Shown: positions 36,168-48,100, numbered from the stretch's first letter. The stretch: 64,000 nt of DNA from Tritrichomonas musculus (GCA_039105265.1 JAPFFF010000009.1:3782001-3846000); one strand, 5' to 3'. The notes: generated by a model from the sequence alone, not told the origin. Made by a program: numbers and translations.

Positions 36168-36890
36168 ATGTCTGTACCACGTCCTCGACTTGGCAAGTCA
36201 GATGAGCAACCTAATGTTCGTCCTAAAGCCCAAACAAAAAAGAAGACCACCACTACCACACGCGCATTTGGTGGCTTAGGAGCAGCTCCAAAACCTAAAC
36301 TACATAAAGAATACACCCAATTTAGGAGATTTTATGATCGAGGAGATCTTCCTTTATCTCGCAATTACGGTGAAGATCAAGGACCAATCCATTGGAAGGT
36401 ATCACCAGATTTATTAGATTATCATCACTATTTACCTCTCTTTTTCGACGGCCTTAGAGAAACAGAAGAACCATATTGGTTCTTTGCTTATTATGGAACT
36501 CTTGACTTGATTGCTCAAGGTCCATCTAAAATTCTTCCAGTCGTTCCTCAACTTGTTATTCCTCTTAAGAAAGATCTCAACACCAGAGAACCAGAAATTC
36601 TCTGCCGTTGCATGGCAGTTATTCAAGCTTTAGTCAAAGCTGATCCTTTGATCAGTGAAGCTCTTGTTCCTTATTATCGCCAGATTTTACCAGTGTTCAA
36701 CGAATTCAAATCAGCTAATGTTAATATCGGTGATCATATTGAATATGGACAGAGAAAGCATACAAACTTATCAGATCTTATATACGAAACACTTGAAGAA
36801 ATGGAAAAAACTGGTGGTCCAGAAGCTTTCATTAACATCAAATATATGATCCCTACATATCAATCATCAGTTGTTGGTGGTGGAGCTTAG
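36168..36890 (+). CDS. PACRG: PACRG (parkin co-regulated gene protein)
   Basis: A 240-residue protein. After a basic N-terminal tail of about 50 residues, the rest matches PACRG closely: FRRFYDRGDLPLS, DYHHYLPLFFDGL, KILPVVPQLVIPLK, EALVPYYRQILPVFNEFK and EAFINIKYMIPTY are signature stretches. PACRG is a helical-repeat protein that, with FAP20, builds the inner junction of ciliary and flagellar doublet microtubules, fitting a flagellated protist. The variable basic tail and the short C-terminal SSVVGGGA end are usual for divergent family members. Length is close to the norm. It stands alone between the Maverick and a convergent gene. Confidence 0.97.
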   Translation: MSVPRPRLGKSDEQPNVRPKAQTKKKTTTTTRAFGGLGAAPKPKLHKEYTQFRRFYDRGDLPLSRNYGEDQGPIHWKVSPDLLDYHHYLPLFFDGLRETEEPYWFFAYYGTLDLIAQGPSKILPVVPQLVIPLKKDLNTREPEILCRCMAVIQALVKADPLISEALVPYYRQILPVFNEFKSANVNIGDHIEYGQRKHTNLSDLIYETLEEMEKTGGPEAFINIKYMIPTYQSSVVGGGA

Positions 36891-37325
36891 ATTAATTAAT
36901 TGAGCAAATAAACGATTATATTTCATTATTATATTATTTTATTGTAATTGTATATTTCTAATTTTATTTTCTTTTTAAATCTTCCTCCAAATAAAATAAA
37001 TGAAATTAAATGAAATTCACTCACTTTTCATGATATCTTATTGTTTTCGCCAAAAATATAAACGTACACAAAACAATAAATATATTATTTTATTTTATCA
37101 AATTGGGCCGATATCATTAAGTTTTTACACAATTTAATTATTTATTAACAAATTATTTTTTATTTTAACATTTTCTTTTGATATTATATTCTTTTTAACC
37201 CAATAATTTAATTATATATATTTGTTTTTTTATCTATCAAAAAGTTTAAAACTAATAAAAAAAAAAATAATCAAAAAGTTAATATAATCTAAATTATTTA
37301 TCTTTTATTTATATTAATATTCATT
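36891..37325. other. Intergenic region between convergent genes
   Basis: AT-rich 3' sequences of PACRG and the E2-like gene, with nothing else recognisable. Confidence 0.5.
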
Positions 37326-39836
37326 TTATTTCCAAAGAAAATTATATTCATCTCTAGTTAGTGTAAATCCATCTGGAACAGAGTCATCAACACTTGAAGT
37401 AATATAGTCATTATAATCATCTTTAGCATTATCTTCAGCCGATTTTCTAGCAAGTCTTTCATATTCATCATGCTTATTTTTAAACAATTCTAATATTTCC
37501 ATCCCGGAAGGAGTTTCTTCATCCGGATGGATCAAAGATTCTCTAATTTCTTTAATAATCTCGATGATGCTTTTAGACGGATTGTATTCATTTTTCTTAA
37601 TATTGAATATAATGCAGCCATCAAGTGCGATATTCAAGTGATACGGAATAGAAATGAACCTGACAAATGGCGGCTGATACGGATAATGACGAGGGATGTT
37701 CACATAAATGTACCACCACTTGTTTTCATAGGGCGTTCCTTCAGGTCCTTTCAAGAAAACCTTCCATCGTTCAAACATTGTTTTATAGATAAAGATCTTT
37801 ACATTCGGGTCATAAGAAGGCTGTTTTGGATCAGTTGCCAAAGCTGCAAGATAAACATCATAAAATATTTTTTTCATTCTTGAATTTTTGATGATATGTT
37901 TTTTGTTTAATGAACAGATACGTGCAGGTGTGTCGAGTGGTCTTTCTGAGAGCTGTGCAAACAAGATCTCATTATTTAAAACATTAGTATCATAAGCAGC
38001 ACAATCTTTTGCCTTTTCCAAGAATTGACAAGTTATCATTTCTGGCTTCAATTCTCTTTGTATTGTTGATCTGTCACCTGAAATGATTGGATTCAAGTAT
38101 CTCTTTCTTTCTTCAATGTTAAAGAAAGCACTTTGTTCAAATAAAGAAAGATATGAACAAACATCATTCATTCTAAATGATAATCCACCAGTCGCATGAC
38201 ATACTGCACATAGCATTTTGCTATATTTTTCATCATCGAAAATGATGCTGTCAACAACAATTTTGTTTGAAATAAATTTTTTAACAATTTCTTCAATTCT
38301 TGTTTCTGAGCCTTCATCATTGCCCCAACAAATAACAAGGATTCGTAATACAGCATTTTTAAATCCATCTATTTCTTTCTTTATTTTGATAATTTCGTCA
38401 CAAGAACGATCCAAAGAATCCCAAAGTTTTGATCCTTTTCCAGGTTGAATTTTTTTCAATCCTTCATCAAAATCTGATACAAAAGGAGACAAAGGACACT
38501 GAATATTTATTTCTTCATTGAATGAAATCAGTCCATTGATGGTTGGAATATGAAAGCCATAAATTCTATTTGCAAAGAATGACAAGTATTGAAGAGTCAA
38601 ATTCAATCGATTTTCATTGTCAGACAATTCACAATTCATTGAATTTGAGCACTCCAAATCAACAATGATTATTTGCTTGATATCAAAAGGATCAATAATC
38701 TCAGTCATCTTCATCGATTCTCCTTGCTCTTTGGCAAACAAACAAGTATCAACAGACTCAAGCAAACCTGTCATTGGATTAATGATATCAATTTTGTTTA
38801 TGTTTTTTATGTCACCTTTCAGAGGCGATCTTTCTAGATATAGAAATTCATGATCTTTCCCTTTAAAAATTTCGCATTCTTCATTATTCAATGATGACAA
38901 TGGTGCAATTGGTTTCAGTGGATCCGATTTGCAAAACGCATTCATGGTTGCTCCTGCTCCTTTCACTTTTATCTTAAATCGATTAAAGTCGTGATCTGAA
39001 TCGCCTAGCCAAATGTAGGCAAGCGGGCCAAGATCCAGATCAGTGAGAAATTTTTTATTAGTAACATCGGTCACTAAAAGTGGCAAACTTTTTGGCATAC
39101 AATCTATTTTGCATATTATATTGCATATGTGAAATGCGTATTCATAAACAAATTCATCGTTCGTTGTTGGCGGAATCAAAGATCTGAAATATGTATAAAA
39201 AGTTGAAGTAACCGTAATTACATCTCGTCCGATAACTTGATTACCGTCAATAATTCGCTTAATTGACGTTATAAAAGGCGCAAAAGTGATCACTTTTGAG
39301 CATGAAAGTAAAATGTTCTCTGTTTTTGAAAATTGATGATTTAAATAGCCTAATATACATGCCATATCCGACATACCTCGAATTGATGATTCGCAAAGTG
39401 GTGACACAAGTAATTGATGGTCATGATCAGAAATGTTGCAGAGCTCGGGACATGATTTATTAATAATTTCAGATGAGACTTTTTTGGTTATGATGCCATA
39501 AATAACTTTGTCAAATTTAAAATCTTCGTTTGAATATAAATCTTCAATTTTACCTCCAATAAATGGAATTCCACCTGAGAGATATACAATGATCTGCTTA
39601 TCTTTCATATCTATTCTTTCACTTAATTGACTTTGCAAGTATTCTTGGCATTGAATTGGATTCATCGAAGTGTCAAGATCAATTAAAATCCCTTTGAACA
39701 TATCATCTAATGTTCCACCATTAAAACAGAAATAAAACTTTTTCTCATCATTAGGAACATGATGGCAAGAAACTTCAGTTTCTGATGATTGCTTTTTTGG
39801 AACAGGAACAGGTCTTGCTTTTGGTAATACAAACAT
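37326..39836 (-). CDS. VWA domain plus E2 (UBC)-fold protein, catalytic Cys displaced
   Basis: An 836-residue protein. The ATG at 39836 (MFVLPKARPVPVP) is preferred over one 78 bp upstream, whose extension is basic and unlike the rest. Residues about 20-360 are unassigned. A VWA domain follows (about 385-570) with IIIVDLECSNSM as a MIDAS-like motif and IFDDEKYSKMLCAVCHATGG near its end. The C-terminal UBC fold (about 665-790) shows FLKGPEGTPYENKWWYIYV, PRHYPYQPPFVRF and YHLNIALDGCIIFNI. In E2 enzymes the catalytic Cys falls in G-x-I-C; here that position is Ile and a Cys lies two residues earlier, so it may be a non-catalytic, UEV-like variant. It probably acts in ubiquitin signalling as a scaffold. 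Confidence 0.85.
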   Translation of the reverse strand: MFVLPKARPVPVPKKQSSETEVSCHHVPNDEKKFYFCFNGGTLDDMFKGILIDLDTSMNPIQCQEYLQSQLSERIDMKDKQIIVYLSGGIPFIGGKIEDLYSNEDFKFDKVIYGIITKKVSSEIINKSCPELCNISDHDHQLLVSPLCESSIRGMSDMACILGYLNHQFSKTENILLSCSKVITFAPFITSIKRIIDGNQVIGRDVITVTSTFYTYFRSLIPPTTNDEFVYEYAFHICNIICKIDCMPKSLPLLVTDVTNKKFLTDLDLGPLAYIWLGDSDHDFNRFKIKVKGAGATMNAFCKSDPLKPIAPLSSLNNEECEIFKGKDHEFLYLERSPLKGDIKNINKIDIINPMTGLLESVDTCLFAKEQGESMKMTEIIDPFDIKQIIIVDLECSNSMNCELSDNENRLNLTLQYLSFFANRIYGFHIPTINGLISFNEEINIQCPLSPFVSDFDEGLKKIQPGKGSKLWDSLDRSCDEIIKIKKEIDGFKNAVLRILVICWGNDEGSETRIEEIVKKFISNKIVVDSIIFDDEKYSKMLCAVCHATGGLSFRMNDVCSYLSLFEQSAFFNIEERKRYLNPIISGDRSTIQRELKPEMITCQFLEKAKDCAAYDTNVLNNEILFAQLSERPLDTPARICSLNKKHIIKNSRMKKIFYDVYLAALATDPKQPSYDPNVKIFIYKTMFERWKVFLKGPEGTPYENKWWYIYVNIPRHYPYQPPFVRFISIPYHLNIALDGCIIFNIKKNEYNPSKSIIEIIKEIRESLIHPDEETPSGMEILELFKNKHDEYERLARKSAEDNAKDDYNDYITSSVDDSVPDGFTLTRDEYNFLWK

Positions 39837-40670
39837 AATAATAAATTTTTTATTCCGAATTTTAATTTGAATGGAGAAAATTTTCGATTTTATTTTTGAA
39901 TGAAATTTCTTCACAATTTGTATAGTACATCAATTGAAATATTTTAATCATCATTTCAAAAATTGAATTAACTTTTTAATATAAATCACACAATCTTTAT
40001 CGCATCTTAATTTATCATCGGAAACCATTTGATTAAAAAAAAATTATAAATAAAAGATATCAAAATATGGATATTGAAGCGTTCCAAAATTTTATGAAGT
40101 TCTCAATTTGAACCATTTTTCACGTAGCTTGTCTTTGATCAAGCAATATACAAATTCCACTTTCATTATGCAATTGATTCCCTGCTTTAATTGTTAATAA
40201 AATGTCGCACCAACATTTTTTTCACTATTAATACTTAAAAATTGATAAATCATTAAAACAAATTAATTAATGACCAAGATTATACCAATTCATACATGTT
40301 TACCCAGTAATTGCAACCATACATAATAAGCATTTTATCATATCTTTTTTTCATTTATTAAATATCTGCATTTTTATGTTAGATCCTTATAATACTATAC
40401 TAAGACATGAATAAAAGTATTGTGTCCATAATTCATATGCTAAATTAAACAAAAATTGGTATTCTGGTTAAAAATTCATTCGCATATAAATAAATTTTAT
40501 TATTTTGTATGAAACTTAATAAATAATAAATATTTAGGAAACTCTCAAAACAAAGAAAGTAATATAAATAAATATTATTGTATTTCTTCTAAAATTTTTA
40601 AACCTTTTTTATAAGGTAAAATATATTCACCTTTAAAATTCTCTTTTTGGCCGAATTAGATCAGAAAAAA
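39837..40670. other. Divergent intergenic region
   Basis: About 830 bp between the divergently transcribed E2-like and KRTCAP2 genes. AT-rich with no coding signal or repeats that I recognise. TCACCTTTA at about 40629 is a possible Inr-like site for the plus-strand gene, weakly supported. Confidence 0.5.
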
Positions 40671-41060
40671 ATGTCTTCCCAATTACCATCTGTTCAATCC
40701 TCACTCAGAAGAGCAGCAGTTTGCGCAACTGTTACAGGTATTTTAATGATTGTATTACGTCCTGTTTTCAGATTATCTCCAGAAACTACATTTCTTGGCG
40801 GCTTTTTTGGATCCGCCTTTTTCTTTTTCTTACTTATCTTATTTGGCAATATGAACGATCGTTCTGGATCAAATGAACTCGGATGGTTTTCAATTGCTAT
40901 TTGCGAACTTTTAAGCATATTTTTATCATTTTTCATTCATCCTGTTTGCATTACAACTTGCTTCCTCTTCAGTATTCCAGTTGTTATTTACTTAAAATGG
41001 GCATCAACAAAAATCCGCAGTGCAAATAAAATATCCAAACCAACAAATACGAAAAAGTAA
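40671..41060 (+). CDS. KRTCAP2: KRTCAP2-like oligosaccharyltransferase subunit
   Basis: A 129-residue membrane protein. The first ATG is at 40671 (MSSQLPSVQSSLRR). Three or four membrane segments are visible, and the core matches KRTCAP2: LGGFFGSAFFFFLLILFGNM for the GGLLGSGLFVFSLTAFNNL region, then ICELLSIFLSFFIHPVCITT followed by CFLFSI, like the human LIHRVCVTTCFIFSM stretch. A basic C-terminal tail (KPTNTKK) fits ER retention of such proteins. KRTCAP2 is a small subunit of the translocon-associated oligosaccharyltransferase that N-glycosylates proteins in the ER. Length fits the family. The stop forms TAAA. Confidence 0.9.
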   Translation: MSSQLPSVQSSLRRAAVCATVTGILMIVLRPVFRLSPETTFLGGFFGSAFFFFLLILFGNMNDRSGSNELGWFSIAICELLSIFLSFFIHPVCITTCFLFSIPVVIYLKWASTKIRSANKISKPTNTKK

Positions 41061-41470
41061 AACAAAAAACGAAGAATGTGTGAAAAAAAGTTAAAATAAG
41101 CTATTTACCAACATATTCAATAAAATCTATTCAAATCTACTCAATAAAATAAAACAAATATACACGAATATTTATTTTCATATTTAAGTATTTGATTAAA
41201 CTATACTTCAAATGAGATCATTAATAACTGTGTTTTTAAACATTAATATTTTTTAAATTGCTCTTGACTACTTTATAGAAAATGCTTCTTCTTTCAACAT
41301 AAAAAGTAATGAAACCAATAGAATTTCTATTAGTTATCAAATTCTCCAGAAATATCTTTCAATTCTATCTTTAATCTAAGGATTTTAATTCATGAGGCAT
41401 ATGTAATTTAGATTTGGAAAAAAATTCAATGTTTTAAATTCAATATTTTTTTTATTTACAAATATAATTC
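41061..41470. other. Intergenic region between convergent genes
   Basis: AT-rich 3' sequences; nothing else recognised. Confidence 0.5.
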
Positions 41471-43918
41471 TCAAAAAAGTTTCAAGTGAGCTTGCTTAGT
41501 TTTTGCAGACGGACCAAACTCTTGCAAAACAAGTTGTGGTTTCCCAGTTTTCTTCTTTTGCTTTAATGAGGAATCTTTAAGAATGTCATTACCACTTCTA
41601 AACGAAGGAGGTGGCTTTTGAGCACTTCCTTGGGAATCGCTCATTAAGTTCAACTTTAAATTAGAAGCAGAAACAAACTGAGTAGAAAATTTTGGAGGCG
41701 ATGGTTGCGAATCAGCCATTGATGATACTTTTATGAATTTTAGTTCATCACTTGATATTTTAACTTTGCCATTTGACTTTTTGGTACCTCCAGAATCACC
41801 ATTTCCACTATTAACTTGAATGTTAAGATTATCTTCATTACTTGTATCAGTTCTTCTATGAATTTTTTCTTTTATCAGAATACTAGGAATTTCATCAATA
41901 AACATTGATTGGCCTTTGTCAGTAAGAAAAGAAATTACCAATTCTTTTTTAGCTCTACTCATTGCAACATAAAAAAGTCTTCTTTCTTCTTCAAGTTTTG
42001 CTTCATTTTCTTCCATTGTTGATGAAGTCGATGGCCAACTTCCTTTACTGGCACCAATTATGTAAACATAATCCCATTCAAGCCCTTTGGCTTGATGGAT
42101 TGTACTTAAATGAATATCATTGCTTCCTGATGATTCTTCTGTTGTACTTGTTCGAACTGAGTAAAGAAAATCGATCAAACTCATTCCCGATTCATTATCT
42201 TCTTGAAATGGAGAATCATCCAATGATTCCAACTCATTGGCTTCCTTAAGGAGAAAATTAATGTTCTCCGAATCCATATTGAGCGATTTCGTTATAATCG
42301 AAATGGCTTCAACAGGAGACATTTTTCGAAGAGATTTTATAACATAATCTTTATCACTATCATTTTCAGAAGGTTCATCATCTTGATCATTATCATCATT
42401 AATGGACAAAATATTTTTTTTTGTTTCGCTTTCAAAAATGCTTTCAATTTCATCATCGATATCAGAATCAGATTCTAGAAACTTTTTAGTATTGGGCGAT
42501 AATGTGCCTGTTATTTTAACTTTTAGAGGTTGAATAACATTCACCTCCTTTTTTTGCTTGTCATTTGAAACAGAAGCCAAATCTGTTTTTAATGACAAAT
42601 TGCATGTTGGCTTAGCACCACCATTTCCAGTTTTTGTTTGCAAGTTTGCAGGTGTTTTTTTATTTTTTACTTTATTCTTTTCTTTTTTTGCTTCTGCAGC
42701 GAAAGTTAAAGACATTCTCAAAATTGTGAGCGAATTTGGTCGCACATATTTTTCGTTGAATGGCATCCCAACAGACATTTGCAGGATATTCAAAACAATA
42801 TTAACATCTTCTGCTTCGAGAAACCTTGCTCTATCAGATATGATAGCAAGAACAGCTTGTTTTGTCATTTCAGCTTTAATATATTGCGCAGCTTTTCTTG
42901 TTCGATAGAGAATAGCAACAGTTCCTCGACCAACAAATCGTTTCAAATCAGCTACAATAAGATAAGCTTCATCTTTTAGATTGTTTGCTCCGTAAATTTT
43001 AATTTTTTTTATTTTTCGATTTTCTATAGAATATTTCAACATTGGAGTGTTTGATTTTACCATACTTTCAATAGTCTTTTCAACTCTGGATTTGTTGTTT
43101 TGAATAACATTCGACATCGCTTTAACAATATGTGGTGGACAACGAAAACAGTTAGTTAAACGAATTATGGCTGCTTGTTGGTAAACTTTTGTAAATTGTA
43201 ATAACAAACGAGCATCGGCCCCTCTCCAAGTATAAATTGTTTGGTCATCATCACCAACAACTGTTAATCGACCGCGATCACCAAATAAAATTTTCATGAA
43301 ATCAAATTGAACTTTTGAAACGTCTTGCATTTCATCAACAAGAGCATACTTATATCTACGTTGATAGTATGTAACAACTTCTGGATTTCTTCTCATGATT
43401 TCAAGTGGAAGAACAATCAAATCAGTAAAGTCGCACGAGTTTGTATTACGTAATTCTTTGTTGTAAGAATCAAATATAGGCCGAAGTTCATCTTCACATT
43501 GGCCTTGCGTTTTGTATATCTGCAACCTGAGTAAAATTTCTTTGTTTGGAGTAGCCTTGGCTACAGATTCAAGTATTTCCATTTGCTCTTTTTGTGTAAT
43601 AATTCGAAACTCACCTATATTGAGTAAATGCTTGTATCTTCGAAGAATTAAAAGGCCAAATGAATGAAAAGTTTGAACAGTCAAACCTGAAGTATTAATA
43701 TTCATTGATTTGAGACGAGTTCGAAGTTCACGCGATGCTTTCCTAGTAAAAGTAATAACAAGCAAATCTGAAGGTCTATAACCTGAACGAAGAAGATGTG
43801 CAACACGATGAATAATTGTAAATGTTTTTCCAGAACCAGGACAAGCTATGATTGCTACTGGCTTATCAAAAGGAGCATTGATGGCTGTTTTTTGCTCCTC
43901 TGTACAGTTTAAATCCAT
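41471..43918 (-). CDS. UvrD/Rep/Srs2-type superfamily 1A DNA helicase
   Basis: An 815-residue protein starting MDLNCTEEQKTAINAPFDKP, with the Q-motif type entry. Motif I is ACPGSGKTFTII (residues 25-36), motif Ia LVITFTRKASRELR, motif II ALVDEMQDVS (about 190-199), motif III VVGDDDQTIYTWRGAD, motif V STIHQAKGLEWDYVYIIG and motif VI RRLFYVAMSRAKKELVIS. These define a 3'-5' UvrD/PcrA/Srs2-like helicase used in repair and in removing recombinase filaments. Between the motor lobes, about residues 420-560 form a Lys-rich then strongly acidic, probably disordered insert. The C-terminal 150 residues are Ser/Lys-rich and unassigned. The gene is probably nuclear. Confidence 0.95.
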   Translation of the reverse strand: MDLNCTEEQKTAINAPFDKPVAIIACPGSGKTFTIIHRVAHLLRSGYRPSDLLVITFTRKASRELRTRLKSMNINTSGLTVQTFHSFGLLILRRYKHLLNIGEFRIITQKEQMEILESVAKATPNKEILLRLQIYKTQGQCEDELRPIFDSYNKELRNTNSCDFTDLIVLPLEIMRRNPEVVTYYQRRYKYALVDEMQDVSKVQFDFMKILFGDRGRLTVVGDDDQTIYTWRGADARLLLQFTKVYQQAAIIRLTNCFRCPPHIVKAMSNVIQNNKSRVEKTIESMVKSNTPMLKYSIENRKIKKIKIYGANNLKDEAYLIVADLKRFVGRGTVAILYRTRKAAQYIKAEMTKQAVLAIISDRARFLEAEDVNIVLNILQMSVGMPFNEKYVRPNSLTILRMSLTFAAEAKKEKNKVKNKKTPANLQTKTGNGGAKPTCNLSLKTDLASVSNDKQKKEVNVIQPLKVKITGTLSPNTKKFLESDSDIDDEIESIFESETKKNILSINDDNDQDDEPSENDSDKDYVIKSLRKMSPVEAISIITKSLNMDSENINFLLKEANELESLDDSPFQEDNESGMSLIDFLYSVRTSTTEESSGSNDIHLSTIHQAKGLEWDYVYIIGASKGSWPSTSSTMEENEAKLEEERRLFYVAMSRAKKELVISFLTDKGQSMFIDEIPSILIKEKIHRRTDTSNEDNLNIQVNSGNGDSGGTKKSNGKVKISSDELKFIKVSSMADSQPSPPKFSTQFVSASNLKLNLMSDSQGSAQKPPPSFRSGNDILKDSSLKQKKKTGKPQLVLQEFGPSAKTKQAHLKLF

Positions 43919-45181
43919 AAAAATAATATGGAAGTATCTGTTCTTAGCTAAGTTCTCAAGAGTAAGTTCCTTTTTGGTTTATTATTCAATTTTTTATATA
44001 TCATGAAACTTTTTCAGTATTTTTAGTATAATGTCATTTTATAAAAATCTTCTCAAAAATTCTAATTTCATCAAAATAAACTCATGCATTCATTGTTATT
44101 TTAAAAAATTTGGTATTCTCATCAGCTATTAGTTCTCTATTGATACAATTCAAAGTCAAAAAAGAAAAAGACATCAAATTTCAAAGCCTTTTCAAATTGT
44201 TAATTTCATTTTGAATTTTTACACAAAATTGAATGATACATTCAAATTTTTTATATTTCATATTTCGGAATACAGCATATTATCAACTTTTTTTAATTGA
44301 GATCATTGATATAAAATCAACATTGATAATGTTTTTTCTTTTAGGGCTAAGAAGAAGGTTTTCATAATCATTGGAATACAGAATTTCAGATGATTTTAAG
44401 TTCATTTATTTTATTTGGAGAAATAAAATTTAATAAAGGTACACATATTATATTAAATATAAATATTTCATCATTTTTAATATCATTAGGGAGATTTAAT
44501 ATCGATGACTTCTTATTACCGTAATTAGATTTATTTTAATAGGATACAATGCATTTTAACTTATTTTTGATTATAATGTTGGCTAATATATCAAGAAAAT
44601 TTAACATTACTTAAGAATTAGAAAAAAAAAATTCAATTTAAAGATATCAAAACTGTTCAAAATTATTATACGAATCACACAACTTATTTTTCAATATCCA
44701 TTTACAAAAAAATTGTTTGGAAACTAAAATACTCATCAACTATCTGATTTTTTCTTGACCAAACAATCATTATGAGTTCAATTAAACAATTAGGAATAGA
44801 AATCAATAAAATTTTTTATAAAATCAAATAATTGATGCTTCTAATTAAAAAAACTTTATATAATTTTTTTCTCTTTGCAGTATTCCACTTTCTTTGAGCC
44901 ATATCTAATGAGAAACTAAAACAAATATTTTATTTTTCTACTCAATTGAACTATAAATACAATAAGAGATTCAAAAAAAACGATTATATAAAAGCTGATA
45001 TTTGACGTTTAAAAACGTTATTTTGAGATTTTAAGAAGCTTATCAAACATTTTAACTTTTTCATAATTTATTACTTTCAATAAACTTCAGAATAAAAAAA
45101 AAAAATTTGAAACTTTTTTTATAGTTAATGACTAATTATGCATTTAAAAAGTTTAGATAATAATTTTTATATTAAGTATAT
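43919..45181. other. Long AT-rich intergenic region upstream of BEACH gene
   Basis: About 1.26 kb between divergent genes. No coding region is supported on either strand. ACGTTTA at 45005-45011 and AACGTTA at 45014-45020 lie about 160-175 bp upstream of the BEACH start, farther than in other genes. Otherwise no repeats or RNAs recognised. Confidence 0.5.
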
Positions 45182-48100
45182 ATGAATTGGATTGGGAAAA
45201 CATTGCGAAGTTTTAACGTTAGCGGCTCTTCAGCTATTCGATTTTTAGGAGACGGCGCCAAAAATCCTGAAGCAAAAAGATTTCATGAAATGGTACGTGA
45301 TCTTGATAAAAAAAGTGGTGGCAACTCAATTGATCAATGCATCGATTATTTTATTGAACATTTTGGATCGTACGAAATAAGTGAACTTGACAATCTTCGA
45401 CTTAATCGCGAAACGACATATTTAGTATTACAGTTTTTACCAAAGTTCGCAGATGTTCTCAATAACCATTCGAACCCTAACCAAAAAAATACGATTGACC
45501 ATGGATTATTATTTTTAGAGAAAGCGATTTTCATCTTTATTCCTGAACCGAAAAATGTTCCAGAGCTTGTTCAAATTATTTATCAAATTCTCAATACGAA
45601 TAATGAAGCTATTTTATCTCGTTCAATGGTTTTTATCTCAAAATGCTTGTCAATTCAAATTTTAGCTAATTTATTTTATTATCAATGTGATGCTCTCACT
45701 AATTTATGGCTTACTAGTTTTGTTAATAACCAAGTTGCATGCCAGTATTATGGCCCACTTTTTACAGCTACTGCAGAAGGGATTCAATTTAATACAAAAA
45801 ACCCTGATGCATATAAGCAATTTTTCAATCAAGTAAATAGTTCATTTCGTGAGATAAAATTTGTTTTAAGCAAGCCAGATTCGAATAAAAATAAAGATGA
45901 AGATTCTGATGAAGTTAAAGATACAAATATTACAAACATACAAAACGCACTTAATTTTGTAGCTGTAATTTGCACCAAAGTGAATTCCGGCAACTTTTTC
46001 TCTGAATTTTTTGTAGTTTCGAAAATATATTTTTATAATTTACCATCATTAAGCGTTTTCTCAACTTTTCTAAGTTGTAAAACGTCAGATCCAAACTCCC
46101 CATGGGAAGCAATCAATGAAATATGCAAAAGTGAATTTTCGTCTAAAGAGATATTAGAATCTGCCTTAGAAGTAATTCATGCATATTTAGAATCTCCATT
46201 AATTTCGAATTTTGTTTTTAATACCTTTATCAAACGTGCCAAAGAATTATCATTTGAATCGCAGCAACTTTTATTTGATATCGTATCCAGATTACCATTA
46301 TCATCCAAGCTAGATTTCTTTAACTTTTCAACGCCCCCTTGGGATACTGGCATCAATTCACAATTATTATGCGACAATTTGGTCAAAAAGAACATTTGGG
46401 GCCAATATGCAATTGTGATGCTTTCGACTCTTGCGCTTAAGCCCGAATATAATATTTTCAGGGACAATTTGGCCAAAGACAAATACATCTCTGAAATTGT
46501 CATTGCTCTAATTGACATGGTTTCTAATGAAGAAGAAATATCAACCGTTCTCTATAACGAATTCATGAAGCTAGCCAAAGAAGGCCTTCAAGCGGGTGCC
46601 CATGTTATTGAGAAGATTGCATACAACCAGAATGTCATTATTTACTTAGAGCAATTTTTGATAGCTTTACGAGAAAAGTTAGTTTGTGATGCAGTTTTTG
46701 ACATCTATTCAAAATTGGCGCGCAAGAACTTATTCTTTGTCATCTCGTTCCTCGAAAACGACGGGATTCCGATTCTTTTCCCAATGATAGAGAGTGACTC
46801 GAGTCTTGACTTTTTGGCGGCTCTATCGTCCAACGGTCCCTATGATTCAATTGACAACTACATTTCTGAGCATTTCAATGAGACAAATTTGTCTAAATTG
46901 CCACAAAACAAGCTGATGAACTTGCTGATGGGAATGCCACAGAATTCCAATTCACAAGGTCTGTTAAGAATTCCTTCTCTATTGAAATTTGTGAACACCG
47001 AAGAAATTTCATTGTCAACACAACACGACCGCTTCATATTCGGAACAAATGCTCACAAATACGGAGTCGATACTCGTGAGAACTTGAAGAAGTACTCGCC
47101 AACTTACATGAACCCGAGCAATGCGAAAACTTTGTGTAATGATCCAGAAATGCTTTTGCATATCACAAGTCCGAACTATCCACACTTCTCCATTTTCCAG
47201 TGCCACAAAGAAGCCCCTCATTGCACAGCCACATTGAAGCTCGAAGTGACAACAACTTTTTGGATTTACGTTCTGTCACTTTCCGGAAAAACGGTTATTA
47301 TGGAGACGCCTTTTGGCGTTATTTCAATTAACCATCAAGATGGCAAAGAGAATTCTGAAAAACCTAAAAATAACGATAATTCAAACACAACCGTTTTAAC
47401 CGACAACCTCTCAAATTTGAAAAGCATTGAAATTTCTTTCTTCGGACTACCACCACTGAAATGTGATCTGAAAACTTGGCATATGATCACGCTGACGGCA
47501 ACCGAATGGACCTTCCAACAGCAGCAGATTGTCGTCTATTTCAACACAACGAAAATTGGCGAAATTGACGGAGCGGTTGGATCGACGGTTACTTTGGGAA
47601 GTGAAAATATGAATAATGCCGTTTATTATTTATCTAGTTCTTTTCAAACGTCTGATTCGGCGGTTACTATCGTTGATGTCAAACAAATGTACACAAGCGG
47701 TCCTCAAGTTTTTTGTCCAACATTGATCAAGATGAAGCCTGGTTTTCAATTCATTCCGTACAAAGGAATTGCCAAGTATTTTGAACGACTTGGAGGCAAA
47801 GAATTCATCTTTATTAAGATGAGGAAATCTAACAATTTCAACGATTTGATTAAGCTTATTCAATCATCGTTTAACATGTTAAATTTAGGACTCATCAAAG
47901 AGAAGTTTTTCTTTTATTCATTACGATATATTTTATATCTAAAGTCAGATTTAATTTCAAAGAATTCTAAAGAAGAAAGAGAGAAAGAATTGTTAGATAG
48001 TAATGATAGTTTGACAAAGATTTGGCATCCGAATTTTGAGACAATTATGTATGAAATTCTAGATTTTGACATCCAAAAGAAGTGGGAATATTCATCTAAA

